Of a stretch of DNA of 9,835 nucleotides, positions 1-6,500 are shown piece by piece. The position numbers and the translations under genes are program-made. The stretch comes from Propionibacteriaceae bacterium (GTDB lineage: Bacteria > Actinomycetota > Actinomycetes > Propionibacteriales > Propionibacteriaceae). Each line of letters starts with the position of its first letter. The first letter of the stretch is position 1. The notes under the pieces are model-generated. The model did no database searches. It worked only from the letters and a program-made list of their open reading frames with translations, and had not been told where the DNA came from. The stretch is taken from assembly GCA_021323255.1 (NCBI GenBank), contig JAJTCL010000078.1, positions 1 through 9,835 of the forward strand, written 5' to 3'.

Positions 1-358
1 AGGCCGCGAAACGCGCATTGTTAAGAATCCCCTGAGTTTGACCGTCCGATCGACGCAGACGGTGAAGTGATTTAGGAATCGCACAGCCTAATCGCGGCTT
101 AGTGAAAATCTAAGTGAAGAATCCGTAATGAGAAGAACTGTTGTTAATCCGGTCCGGACGAGGCGAAGAATAACGATTCCGTCGCGACAAAACCGCCGAT
201 GATGTGAAGAGTGTTCGGTCGGAATAACGATCAGGCCACATTCCACGGCATTCCCCTCCGGGAGGCCGAGGCCTCGGGGTGAGCGACATACTTCAACGCT
301 AGAAGGTCCACCGGCCCGGTTCGGATAGGCGGGCGATCCCGAACGGCGAGTCGATGGG
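1..358. other. Non-coding, lower-GC stretch with short repeats
   Basis: I find no convincing gene here; the long minus-strand frame across it reads as arginine/serine/threonine-rich low-complexity sequence typical of a shadow frame. The first ~235 bases are clearly less GC-rich than the rest of the window. Visible structure: the 10-mer GAATAACGAT occurs at 168-177 and 222-231; CTTAGTGAA (98-106) and CTAAGTGAA (110-118) form a near-exact direct repeat; CCGAGGCCTCGG at 266-277 is a perfect 12-bp palindrome. The composition agrees with this end of the window being acquired DNA. No function is assigned. Confidence 0.5.
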
Positions 359-667
359 GTGGCGCCGCCACGCCGCCCAACTTTGTTCGCAATCGGCCTG
401 CTCAACCGATCTGTAGACGCTAATTGGTTCGTGGCGGTGGGTACCTGGGTCGGTGCCGGGGTTACCTTGATCGCGGTGATCGCGGTGATCGCGGCGGCGA
501 TCGTGTTCCTCTCGGAGGGCGTCGCGAGGCGCCGAGAGGAACGACGTAGGCAGCTCGCCGACGCAGCGGCGGAAGGCTGCTCGGCATCGACCGGGGTAGG
601 CGACCTATCCGGCCAGATGCTCCTCCGGGAATCGCGGCGATCGAGGAGCGTCACGAACGCTCGGTAA
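359..667 (+). CDS. Small single-pass membrane protein, hypothetical
   Basis: I do not recognise a named family. The 102-residue product has one strongly hydrophobic segment at about residues 23-51 (WFVAVGTWVGAGVTLIAVIA and onward), immediately followed by a very basic, probably helical stretch (ARRREERRRQLADAAAEG, about 56-73). That layout is common for small actinobacterial or phage membrane proteins with a cytoplasmic coiled tail. The C-terminal 30 residues are low-complexity Ser/Arg and may be out-of-frame sequence after a truncation. The start is GTG and no good Shine-Dalgarno is visible, so the true start may differ. The membrane segment is partly encoded by three tandem 9-bp repeats. 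The hydrophobic pattern followed by a charged tail is the main evidence for coding. Confidence 0.42.
   Translation: MAPPRRPTLFAIGLLNRSVDANWFVAVGTWVGAGVTLIAVIAVIAAAIVFLSEGVARRREERRRQLADAAAEGCSASTGVGDLSGQMLLRESRRSRSVTNAR
469..495 (+). repeat. Three tandem copies of a 9-bp unit GATCGCGGY
   Basis: GATCGCGGT, GATCGCGGT and GATCGCGGC lie head to tail within the small membrane protein gene and encode the Ile-Ala-Val type repeat of its hydrophobic segment. The unit is a multiple of three, so gain or loss of copies would lengthen or shorten the membrane helix without shifting frame. Confidence 0.7.
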
Positions 668-711
668 CGCGTTCAGAGGCCCACTGAGGCCATGACGCCA
701 CCAAGCAACGC

Positions 712-756
712 AAGGGCCTGCCGACTCGGTTGAGTTCGGCGGTCCTGGGGGCCTTT
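712..756 (-). terminator. Hairpin at the 3' end of the small minus-strand gene pair
   Basis: An inner stem pairs GCCGACT (720-726) with AGTTCGGC (733-740, one bulged T) around loop CGGTTG. An outer stem pairs AAGGGCC (712-718, one extra G) with GGCCTT (750-755). It lies at the TAA stop of the minus-strand gene that ends at 755. There is no clear U-tract, so a factor-independent terminator is plausible but not certain. The plus-strand gene ending at 667 could also use it. Confidence 0.4.
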
Positions 757-1030
757 ATGCGGCTGCTTCGCCGCTTATCGGTGTCATGGCGTCTAGGCGG
801 TCCCATTCGGTGTGGGCCACGACGTATTCAATCTCGCCGGTCGCCTTGTTCACCAGCGGCACTAGGCCGGGGATGATGACCAGATTCGGGTCGTCCTCAG
901 CCGTGCCGCGCACCACGAGGTAATGCGTGTCGTCTTCCCAGCCGTCAGCCTCAATCTGGTAGGTGCCCTGGGTCCAGTCCGCCTGCTCAGCGGCGCGGAC
1001 AATCTCCTTGGCTTCAGCGAAGGTAATCAT
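755..1030 (-). CDS. Hypothetical acidic 91-aa protein (YrhB/Imm35-like appearance)
   Basis: Not confidently recognised. It is a compact, acidic 91-residue protein with no membrane segment or signal peptide. After an N-terminal helix (ITFAEAKEIVRAAEQ) it has alternating strands, and the segment PLVNKATGEIEYV resembles the 'valid/val-dk-tG-v' strand of small YrhB/Imm35-type proteins; that likeness is from memory only. A strong Shine-Dalgarno AGGGAAG ends 2 bases before ATG, allowing for the intervening GC. It lies 9 bases downstream of the 63-aa gene at 1040-1231 in the same direction, so the two are probably co-transcribed. Unlike the window's housekeeping genes it sits in the accessory patch next to the tRNA scar, which suggests phage or element cargo. 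Confidence 0.7.
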   Translation of the reverse strand: MITFAEAKEIVRAAEQADWTQGTYQIEADGWEDDTHYLVVRGTAEDDPNLVIIPGLVPLVNKATGEIEYVVAHTEWDRLDAMTPISGEAAA

Positions 1031-1039
1031 GCTTCCCTG

Positions 1040-1231
1040 CTATCGCGGCTGTGTTGTCAAACGGACGACGGCGCCCGCTACGTCAGGGAATCGCCTGGGA
1101 TGAATTACGGACGGCTTGTCTGGCCAGCGGATGATCACCACGGTCGGGTGCTCGCTGGTTTCGACCAGTTCAATGGTTAGTACGTCTACAGCGGTGAGCT
1201 GGGCAGAGGCCAGCTGGGTAATTTGGGACAT
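1040..1231 (-). CDS. Hypothetical 63-aa protein upstream in the same operon
   Basis: The frame is open further upstream, but the ATG at 1231 is preferred: a GGAAG motif lies about 9 bases upstream, and codons before it give a low-complexity His/Pro-rich sequence lying across a hairpin. The 63-residue product begins MSQITQLASAQLTAVDVLTI, then has a beta-like segment (TVVIIRWPDKPSVIHPRRF) and ends VRLTTQPR. The family is not recognised. It is followed after 9 bases by the 91-aa gene, whose Shine-Dalgarno sits in the gap. Short size, tandem layout and context fit accessory element genes. Confidence 0.6.
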   Translation of the reverse strand: MSQITQLASAQLTAVDVLTIELVETSEHPTVVIIRWPDKPSVIHPRRFPDVAGAVVRLTTQPR

Positions 1232-1262
1232 TGGGACTCGCTTCCGATGTAAGTGGGTTCCT

Positions 1263-1294
1263 GGCCCGTCGGGAGCTGCAACTCCTGGCGGGCC
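1263..1294. terminator. Strong 13-bp hairpin, terminator-like
   Basis: GGCCCGTCGGGAG (1263-1275) pairs along its whole length with CTCCTGGCGGGCC (1282-1294), allowing two G-U pairs, around loop CTGCAA. On the plus strand it is followed by GCTTATTTGTTG, a weak T-rich tail. On the minus strand it lies about 31 bases before the ATG at 1231, where it could end a transcript from upstream or form a structured leader. Confidence 0.5.
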
Positions 1295-1330
1295 GCTTAT
1301 TTGTTGATGTTGAAAATGCGGGTTTGTGTG

Positions 1331-1346
1331 TGCACTTGTGAGTGCA
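1331..1346. repeat. Inverted repeat TGCACT-TGTG-AGTGCA
   Basis: A perfect 6-bp inverted repeat with a 4-base spacer, about 100 bases upstream of the minus-strand gene pair. It could be an operator for that operon or a minor hairpin; nothing in the sequence decides between these. Confidence 0.35.
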
Positions 1347-1460
1347 AGCTGCGGGACTAGGCGGGAGAGGCGTGATAACAACCCAGATGGGAGACGCCGC
1401 CCCCGCGTAAAAGTGACTGAAAATGACCGTCAGAGAGAGTCGGTGACGGACGGGCGGTGC

Positions 1461-1498
1461 TTACAAGACAGCTGCGCTACCGATTGCGCCACGCCAGC
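1461..1498 (-). pseudogene. 5' half of tRNA-Thr(UGU), truncated at the anticodon loop
   Basis: Read on the minus strand, 1498-1461 gives a textbook tRNA 5' half: acceptor strand GCTGGCG; U8-G9; D-stem GCGC, loop AATCGGTA, GCGC; base A26; anticodon stem GCTGT; and a seven-base loop CTTGTAA with anticodon UGU (threonine). After position 38 the match fails. The next bases GCACC pair imperfectly with GCTGT (ACAGC expected), no T-arm TTCGA motif follows, and no acceptor 3' strand CGCCAGC lies nearby. A functional tRNA is therefore not encoded here. A break exactly at the anticodon loop is a known crossover position for tRNA-targeting integrases. Interpretation as an integration scar is inference; a simple deletion remains possible. 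Confidence 0.6.
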
Positions 1499-1580
1499 AT
1501 TGATCGATATTTCGCCTCGTCGGAGATGTTCTAGCCGCCGCGCGAAGTCCGCATCGAGCCTTCACATCTTGTTGTATCTG

Positions 1581-1715
1581 CACGCTGCGTGCAATCAGAT
1601 TGGCTGCACCGTCCACGGCCCTTCTGTGCGATCGTACCGACCAGATGTTGGCGGTGTCGGCAGTGGTTGCGATGCTCGCGTGACGCGACAGCGCGTACGA
1701 CAGATCGTCAGGGCA
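1581..1715 (-). pseudogene. Decayed C-terminal end of a tyrosine recombinase/integrase
   Basis: One minus-strand frame contains DDLSYALSRHASIATTADT followed by ANIWSVRSHRRAVDGAANLI. This has the cadence of the tyrosine recombinase C-terminus: the box II His-containing 'LGH-ASIATTADTY' segment and then the tail helix 'RRAVDGAA-LI'. The nucleophilic Tyr expected after TADT is absent (TADT-ANIW rather than TADTY-ANIW), and LGH reads SRH. The upstream part of the frame does not resemble the rest of an integrase, and the frame runs past the tail without a stop. I read it as an inactive remnant about 80 bases from the tRNA-Thr fragment. Identification rests on pattern memory over about 40 residues. 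Confidence 0.5.
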
Positions 1716-1808
1716 TCCAGGACGCAGCCCGCCAGGGGGGCGGCCGCATTTACGTTGCATCCCGTGGAGCGTCGTAGGGTAGAGCCACTTCGGCCGACAG
1801 GGAGCTAG

Positions 1809-3767
1809 ATGAGTCAGCTCATCGAGGATCGCGTTCAGCAGGGTCGCGACGCGTACCGCCGGCACGCATGGCACGACGCCGTCGCTTCGCTTCGGGAGGC
1901 TGACTCCGAAACAGCGCTGTCTCCCGAAGATCTCGCACTCCTGGCAGAGGCGGCATGGTTCGCCGGGGACCCCGACACGGCAATCGAGGCCCGGGAGCGG
2001 GCGCATGCCGGATATCTGGAGCAGGGCGACAAATGCCACGCAGCCGAAATGGCTCTACAACTTGCCGCCAGTCATTCCGACCGTCTGGAAACCGCCATTG
2101 CGAACGGCTGGTTCGGCAGAGCGAAGAGACTGCTAGAACAAACCACACACGAATGCGCAGCGCATGGCTGGCAGGCAGCGTCGCTGGCCTATATTGCGAT
2201 CCGCACTGGCAACACCGAGGAAGCACTCCGTCAGGCAAAGCTGGCGCAAGACATCGGCGAACGACTCGCCAGACCAGCGATTCAATTCCTCGGCATCCAG
2301 CAACAGGGCTATGCCTTGGTCGCCATGGGCCGTGTTGAGGATGGTCTGGCCCTGATTGACGAATCCACAGTGGCGGCCGTCAGCGGAGAGCTGGATCCGT
2401 TGACAACTGGAAGGATCTATTGCGCCACGATCAATGTCTGCCGCAATCTTGCCGACTGGCGGCGAGCGCTGGAGTGGACTGATGCTGCGGAACGCTGGTG
2501 CCATCAGCAGGGGGTCTCCGGCTTTCCCGGAGTCTGTCGGGTACACCGCGCGGAAATCATGCATTTCCGGGGCTCCTGGGCCGACGCCGAGCGAGAGGCG
2601 AAGCGTGCCTGCGAGGAGCTCAGCAGATACGACCTGCCGTTAAGTGGTGAGGCCCAGTACGCGGTCGGCGAAGTGCGGCTTCAAGTCGGCGACCTGCACG
2701 GTGCCCAGGAAGCCTTCCGGCAGGCACATCAGCTCAGCCGGATGCCAGAGCCAGGTATGTCTCTGCTTCGGCTGGCGCAAGGCGATGCCTCGGGTGCCTA
2801 CCTCTCCATCAAGCGGGCATTGGCCGATGTCGAGTCGCGTACGTTCATTCAAGCCAAACTGCTGCCCGCTGCCATCGAGATCGGACTCGCTGCCGAAGAC
2901 CTCGACTCCGTTGCGCAGCACGTCGCTCAGCTCGAGCAGATCGCCGGTTCTTTCGGGACGACAGCGGTCACCGCGGCAGCCGACTATGCCCGAGGCCTGT
3001 ACCTGCTTGCCCGCGGCGATGCGGCGACGGCGATGGCGAGACTTCACCACGCGATCGAGCTTTGGCATGAGATCGGCGCTCCTTATGAGACTGCCAGAGC
3101 ACGTACGACACTCGGCGAGGCGCTACGTGCAGATGGCGACGAAAACACCGCTCGGCTGGAGTTCGAATCAGCGAAGGTCGCCTTCGAACGTCTTGGTGCC
3201 CTCTTGGACGCGAAGCGGGTAGGGCAGCTGCTCGGCGAGGAGCAAGGCACCGCCGCACGGGCCGGCGAGCGGGTGAAGAGAACCTTCGTGTTCACCGACA
3301 TCGTCGGCTCTACACCACTCGTAGAGGCACTCGGTGATGACGCCTGGCAGGAACTGATCCGCTGGCATGATCAAAGCTTGCGGGCGATCTTCAACCGCTA
3401 CGGCGGGGCCGAGGTGCGACAGACCGGCGATGGGTTCTTCGTTGCCTTCGAGGACGCTGCGGCAGCGATTGAGGCGGCCGTCGCAGTCCAGCGATCACTG
3501 GCAGAACAGCGCCGGAGTCAGGGTTTCGCCCCCCAGGTCCGAATCGGGTTACACGAGGCGGAGGCTTCCACCCGTGCCATTGACTTTGCCGGACGAGGGG
3601 TCCACGAGGCCGCTCGAATCGGCAGCCTTGCCGGTGGCGGCCAGATCCTTGCCAGCCTGAACACGGCGCAGAGCGCCGCCGCGCGATTCCCGCTCTCCGC
3701 GCCGCGTTCGGTCACCTTGAAGGGTGTCTCCCAGCCCGTCGACGTGGTGACGATCGAGTGGATGTGA
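1809..3767 (+). CDS. TPR-domain protein with C-terminal class III nucleotide cyclase domain
   Basis: Predicted cytosolic signalling protein of 652 residues. Residues ~1-470 are helical TPR-like repeats (for example RRALEWTDAAERWC and WADAEREAKRACEELSRY), similar to the regulatory halves of some actinobacterial LuxR-type proteins. Residues ~490-652 are a class III adenylate/guanylate cyclase homology domain. Both metal-binding aspartates are present: D497 in FVFTDIVGST and D541 in QTGDGFF. D592 (AIDFAG) sits at the usual adenine-selecting site and R603 is the usual transition-state Arg. Two positions deviate: the expected Lys before TGDG is R537, and the expected Asn before AAR is H599 (GVHEAAR). 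The His form recurs in a known cyclase subfamily, so activity is possible but unproven. GGAG (1801-1804) lies 4 bases before ATG, and a possible -10 TAGGGT is at 1775-1780. Gene order is TPR then cyclase, opposite to many TPR cyclases. No membrane segment is seen. Confidence 0.9.
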   Translation: MSQLIEDRVQQGRDAYRRHAWHDAVASLREADSETALSPEDLALLAEAAWFAGDPDTAIEARERAHAGYLEQGDKCHAAEMALQLAASHSDRLETAIANGWFGRAKRLLEQTTHECAAHGWQAASLAYIAIRTGNTEEALRQAKLAQDIGERLARPAIQFLGIQQQGYALVAMGRVEDGLALIDESTVAAVSGELDPLTTGRIYCATINVCRNLADWRRALEWTDAAERWCHQQGVSGFPGVCRVHRAEIMHFRGSWADAEREAKRACEELSRYDLPLSGEAQYAVGEVRLQVGDLHGAQEAFRQAHQLSRMPEPGMSLLRLAQGDASGAYLSIKRALADVESRTFIQAKLLPAAIEIGLAAEDLDSVAQHVAQLEQIAGSFGTTAVTAAADYARGLYLLARGDAATAMARLHHAIELWHEIGAPYETARARTTLGEALRADGDENTARLEFESAKVAFERLGALLDAKRVGQLLGEEQGTAARAGERVKRTFVFTDIVGSTPLVEALGDDAWQELIRWHDQSLRAIFNRYGGAEVRQTGDGFFVAFEDAAAAIEAAVAVQRSLAEQRRSQGFAPQVRIGLHEAEASTRAIDFAGRGVHEAARIGSLAGGGQILASLNTAQSAAARFPLSAPRSVTLKGVSQPVDVVTIEWM

Positions 3768-3792
3768 GCGAGTCCCAAGAGTCGCCTGCCAT

Positions 3793-3814
3793 GTGACGGT
3801 TTATCGAACCGCAC
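3793..3814. terminator. Hairpin between convergent genes
   Basis: GTG(A)CGGTT at 3793-3801 pairs with AACCGCAC at 3807-3814 around loop TATCG, an 8-bp stem with one bulged A. It sits in the 57-base gap between the convergent cyclase gene and manA and could serve both strands. There is no U-run. Confidence 0.5.
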
Positions 3815-3824
3815 CCGCGATGGG

Positions 3825-5009
3825 CTAGAAGACCCCCGGGCCGGCGACGAAGGCCGTTCCGCGACCGGTGAGCCTGGCCTCTTCACCCGCGCTCAGCAGT
3901 GCCGCCTGGCCGCGTACAAGGTCAAGTTCTGCTGTCGGCGACTTGGCCGTGAGATCACCGTCGGTCACTAGCAATACCCGTCCGCTTCCGGCCGCTGGAA
4001 CTGCCACCAGCTCGCCGTGCGGCTCAAGGCGCCAGAGAGCGAACTCCGGAGCCGGCGTCGGATAGCGCCAAACTCCCCACGACTCCTCGATGGGTGTGAT
4101 CAATCCCCGCAGACCCGGTGTGAAATCCAAGATCGCAAGCAACTCGTCAACGTTGACGTATTTCGGTGTCAGACCGCCGCGCATCACGTTGTCGGAGTTG
4201 GCCATGACCTCTATACCGCCTCCCTTCAGATAGGCGTGCAGATTTCCAGACGGCATGAACAGCGCATCGCCCGGCTGCAAGGTGATCCGGTTCATCAGCA
4301 GAGCAGCCAGTACGCCAGGGTCCCGCGGGTAATAAGTATTGAGTTCGCAGGCGGTACGTGCGAAATGCGCCAGATCATCGGACCCCTGCACCACTTCAGC
4401 GGCCTGCACGATCTCAGAGACGACGGTCCGCTCATCTGGCCCAAGGCGCAGCAACCGTGAAAACACCAGTCTCAAACGATCGGGGGCCGGTAGGTCGGCG
4501 TCGGCCAAAGGAGCAACCAGCTTGAGCGCATTGTCAACTGCCAGCCTCTGGAACATCTGATAGGTCTCACGTGGTTCACGGAATCCGCAGAGCGCGTCAG
4601 TCTCGGCTAATGCACACAGCAGTTCCGGCTTCGGCCAGCCGTCGCGGTAGGTCCGGTGTAGCGCGTCTCTAGGAACGCCAGCGGCCTGTTCACGGGCGTA
4701 GCCCGCCTCGGCTTGCTCGCGTGACGGATGAGCCTGCAGCGACAGCGGTTGTTCGGCCGCGATGATCTTGAGCAGAAAGGGCAGTCGCGGACCGAACGCC
4801 TCAACCGCGGCCCAGCCCACTACGCCCACCGGGTCATCAGCGACAACTTTGTCTAAGGGTTCGCCGTCCACGATGGAGGGGGCGAGAGGATGCGCGCCGA
4901 GCCACAGCTCGGCCTGTGGTTCACCCGTGGGTTCGGTGCCAAGCAACTCCGGAATGGCGGTCCGCGAACCCCAGGCGTACGGCTGAATCACCCCCCTCAG
5001 CCGCTCCAT
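3825..5009 (-). CDS. manA: Mannose-6-phosphate isomerase, class I
   Basis: Zinc-dependent cytosolic enzyme interconverting fructose-6-phosphate and mannose-6-phosphate, the entry to GDP-mannose, mannan and glycolipid synthesis or to mannose use. The 394-residue product has the class I signature set: N-terminal VIQPYAWGSR, ELWLGAHP, zinc ligands Q92 and H94 in SLQAHPS, E129 in WPKPELLCAL, H258 in MPSGNLHAYL, and the catalytic Arg R277 in SDNVMRGGLTPK. Length matches the family. ATG at 5009 is chosen because GGGAGGA lies about 6 bases upstream; the preceding GTG at 5012 would be too close. It follows the oxidoreductase gene in a TGATG stop-start overlap, so translation is probably coupled. Confidence 0.95.
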   Translation of the reverse strand: MERLRGVIQPYAWGSRTAIPELLGTEPTGEPQAELWLGAHPLAPSIVDGEPLDKVVADDPVGVVGWAAVEAFGPRLPFLLKIIAAEQPLSLQAHPSREQAEAGYAREQAAGVPRDALHRTYRDGWPKPELLCALAETDALCGFREPRETYQMFQRLAVDNALKLVAPLADADLPAPDRLRLVFSRLLRLGPDERTVVSEIVQAAEVVQGSDDLAHFARTACELNTYYPRDPGVLAALLMNRITLQPGDALFMPSGNLHAYLKGGGIEVMANSDNVMRGGLTPKYVNVDELLAILDFTPGLRGLITPIEESWGVWRYPTPAPEFALWRLEPHGELVAVPAAGSGRVLLVTDGDLTAKSPTAELDLVRGQAALLSAGEEARLTGRGTAFVAGPGVF

Positions 5010-6028
5010 CACGATTCCTCCCGCTGTGGCCTTGGATCACCTACGACAGATTGCCAGAGGGCGAGCGTACGCGACACAGCCAGCGAATCGCGCCACGGGA
5101 CCATCGGTGACTCCACTTCGCCGGCCCGCAGGCAACGCATGACTTCTTGGGCCTGGAAGGTGTAACCGGCACCGGGCCACTGAGTCACCAGTACCTCAGG
5201 CGCCACATCACGATGATGACCGCGATAGACCAGCATTTCCTTTGGAAGGATGAAGAAATCGTTGATCATGATCCGGCCGAAGCTGCCGAACACCTCGAGG
5301 GTGGTGGGCAGATCCGCCTCCAGGGAGCAGATCACCGTTGCGGTGCCGGCTGGGCGGTTCCCAGTGGCCGGGTAGTTCAGCACAGCGGCAGCGTGACTGT
5401 CCACACCGGTCGCTGCGTGGCTGCCGTACCCGAACAGATCGGTCGGCTCACCCAGAAAAAGATTGACCATATGGAGCGGATATACGCCGGCATCAAGGAT
5501 CACCCCGCCGGCCTGGGCAGGATCAAGCAACCGGTGGGTCGGCGGCCCCCGAAACGCGAAACCGAAATTGGCTGAAACATGCCGGATCTCACCAAGCTCA
5601 CCTGAGGCTGCCAATGCCGCTGCTTTGCGAAGCAGCGGGTTGGTACGAGTCCAGAGCGCCTCCATCAAGAACAAGCCGCGCTCATCCGCCAGGTTGATCA
5701 GTTCCGCAGTGTCATCGGGACTGGTAGTCAGGGGTTTCTCAACGAGGACAGACTTTCCGGCTTCCAGGCACAGCTTGGCGGATGCAAAATGATCATGATG
5801 GCTCGAGGCGACATAAATGACATCAACATCAGGATCTCCGGCCAAGTCCGCGTAGGAGTCATAGGCGCGGGGAATGTCATGATCAGCCGCGAATGCCATC
5901 GCCCTCTCGAGCGTACGGGAGCCAACGGCGACGAGTCGTGCCTCGTCCGAAAGCAGGGCAAGATCACGAGCGAACACCGATGCGATGTGCCCGGTTGCGA
6001 GGATGCCCCAGCCTGTGAGAGCCGTCAC
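5009..6028 (-). CDS. Gfo/Idh/MocA-family NAD(P)-dependent oxidoreductase
   Basis: Predicted soluble dehydrogenase of about 339 residues acting on a sugar, polyol or related diol; the exact substrate cannot be read from sequence. The N-terminal Rossmann fold opens with GWGILATGHIA and has DVIYVASSHHDH at the end of the third and fourth strands. The EKP motif (VLVEKPLTT, K98) is the conserved catalytic Lys. MEALWTRTNPLL and the active-site stretch LDAGVYPLHMVNLFLGE (D179, Y183, H186) match the dihydrodiol-dehydrogenase-like branch. The frame is open to an ATG at 6046, but GTG at 6028 is preferred: homologues usually start just before the WGI segment and GGATGG lies 4 bases upstream, while the ATG has no visible ribosome site. 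It is first in an operon with manA, suggesting sugar metabolism. Confidence 0.9.
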   Translation of the reverse strand: MTALTGWGILATGHIASVFARDLALLSDEARLVAVGSRTLERAMAFAADHDIPRAYDSYADLAGDPDVDVIYVASSHHDHFASAKLCLEAGKSVLVEKPLTTSPDDTAELINLADERGLFLMEALWTRTNPLLRKAAALAASGELGEIRHVSANFGFAFRGPPTHRLLDPAQAGGVILDAGVYPLHMVNLFLGEPTDLFGYGSHAATGVDSHAAAVLNYPATGNRPAGTATVICSLEADLPTTLEVFGSFGRIMINDFFILPKEMLVYRGHHRDVAPEVLVTQWPGAGYTFQAQEVMRCLRAGEVESPMVPWRDSLAVSRTLALWQSVVGDPRPQREES

Positions 6029-6159
6029 GATCCCATCCAACAGCATTCGGTACTGCCAGTGTCGAAGTGGCCGAGTCGGCGATCAGCGACTATGTTGCTC
6101 CCTTGTGGCGTACGGGGAGCGGCTGAGAGCAAGCTGGTCCAAATCACGCGAGCCGACGA

Positions 6160-6188
6160 ATGACATCGATGTGATTTCACTTTACGAT
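6160..6188 (+). promoter_or_regulatory. Promoter for a leaderless DUF3263 transcript
   Basis: ATGACA (6160-6165) resembles the -35 TTGACA, and TACGAT (6183-6188) matches the actinobacterial TANNNT -10, with a 17-base spacer. The start site, 6-7 bases after the -10, falls on the A of the ATG at 6195. No Shine-Dalgarno lies between, which agrees with a leaderless mRNA. Confidence 0.65.
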
Positions 6189-6194
6189 GAGCCT

Positions 6195-6500
6195 ATGATT
6201 GTCGCTTCGAGCCCTCCGCATGACGGTAAAGAGCCGCTTGCTGAGTTGAGTCTGCGGGACGCCGAGATCCTCACCTTTGAGCGACAGTGGTGGAAGTTCG
6301 CCGGAGCGAAGGAGCAGGCGATCCGGGACAAGTTCCAGATGTCGGCTACGCGCTACTACCAGGTTTTGAATGCCTTGATCGATAAACCGGAGGCGCTGGC
6401 TCAGGATCCGCTACTCGTCAAGCGGTTGCGTCGACTGCGCGCCACCAGGCAGCGCAACCGTTCAGCCAAGCGATTGGGCATCGATCTCACGATCGAGTGA
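6195..6500 (+). CDS. DUF3263 family protein
   Basis: Actinobacteria-restricted family of unknown biochemical role, with a small helical fold resembling a helix-turn-helix. The 101-residue product carries the family's core: ELSLRDAEILTFERQWWKFA, then GAKEQAIRDKFQMSATRYY and QVLNALIDKPEAL, and a basic C-terminus (KRLRRLRATRQRNRSAKRLG) suitable for nucleic acid contact. The frame extends upstream, but the ATG at 6195 fits the family's usual length of about 100 residues and the promoter position. It has no Shine-Dalgarno, so it is probably leaderless. It diverges from the oxidoreductase-manA operon and overlaps the 3' end of the convergent metallopeptidase-like gene by 14 bases. From memory, relatives often precede a LytR C-terminal-domain gene; that partner is absent here. 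Confidence 0.92.
   Translation: MIVASSPPHDGKEPLAELSLRDAEILTFERQWWKFAGAKEQAIRDKFQMSATRYYQVLNALIDKPEALAQDPLLVKRLRRLRATRQRNRSAKRLGIDLTIE

Noticed and set aside
88..654. A 188-codon open frame on the minus strand.
   Set aside because: Its product is low-complexity Arg/Ser/Thr-rich sequence with no recognisable fold, and it lies opposite the more plausible membrane protein frame.
1451..1469. Minus-strand CTTGTAAGCACCGCCCGTC resembles the universal 16S rRNA 3' region (CTTGTACACACCGCCCGTC).
   Set aside because: Only about 19 bases match and nothing before or after follows 16S sequence. The first part is explained by the tRNA-Thr anticodon loop, so the rest is probably chance in GC-rich DNA.
1326..1808. 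A 160-codon plus-strand open frame running up to the TPR-cyclase gene.
   Set aside because: Arg/Cys-rich shadow sequence that crosses the tRNA fragment and the integrase remnant on the other strand.
5985..6194. N-terminal extension of the DUF3263 frame.
   Set aside because: The extra 70 residues are Cys/Arg/Ser-rich with no family resemblance, overlap the divergent oxidoreductase gene, and lie upstream of the likely promoter.
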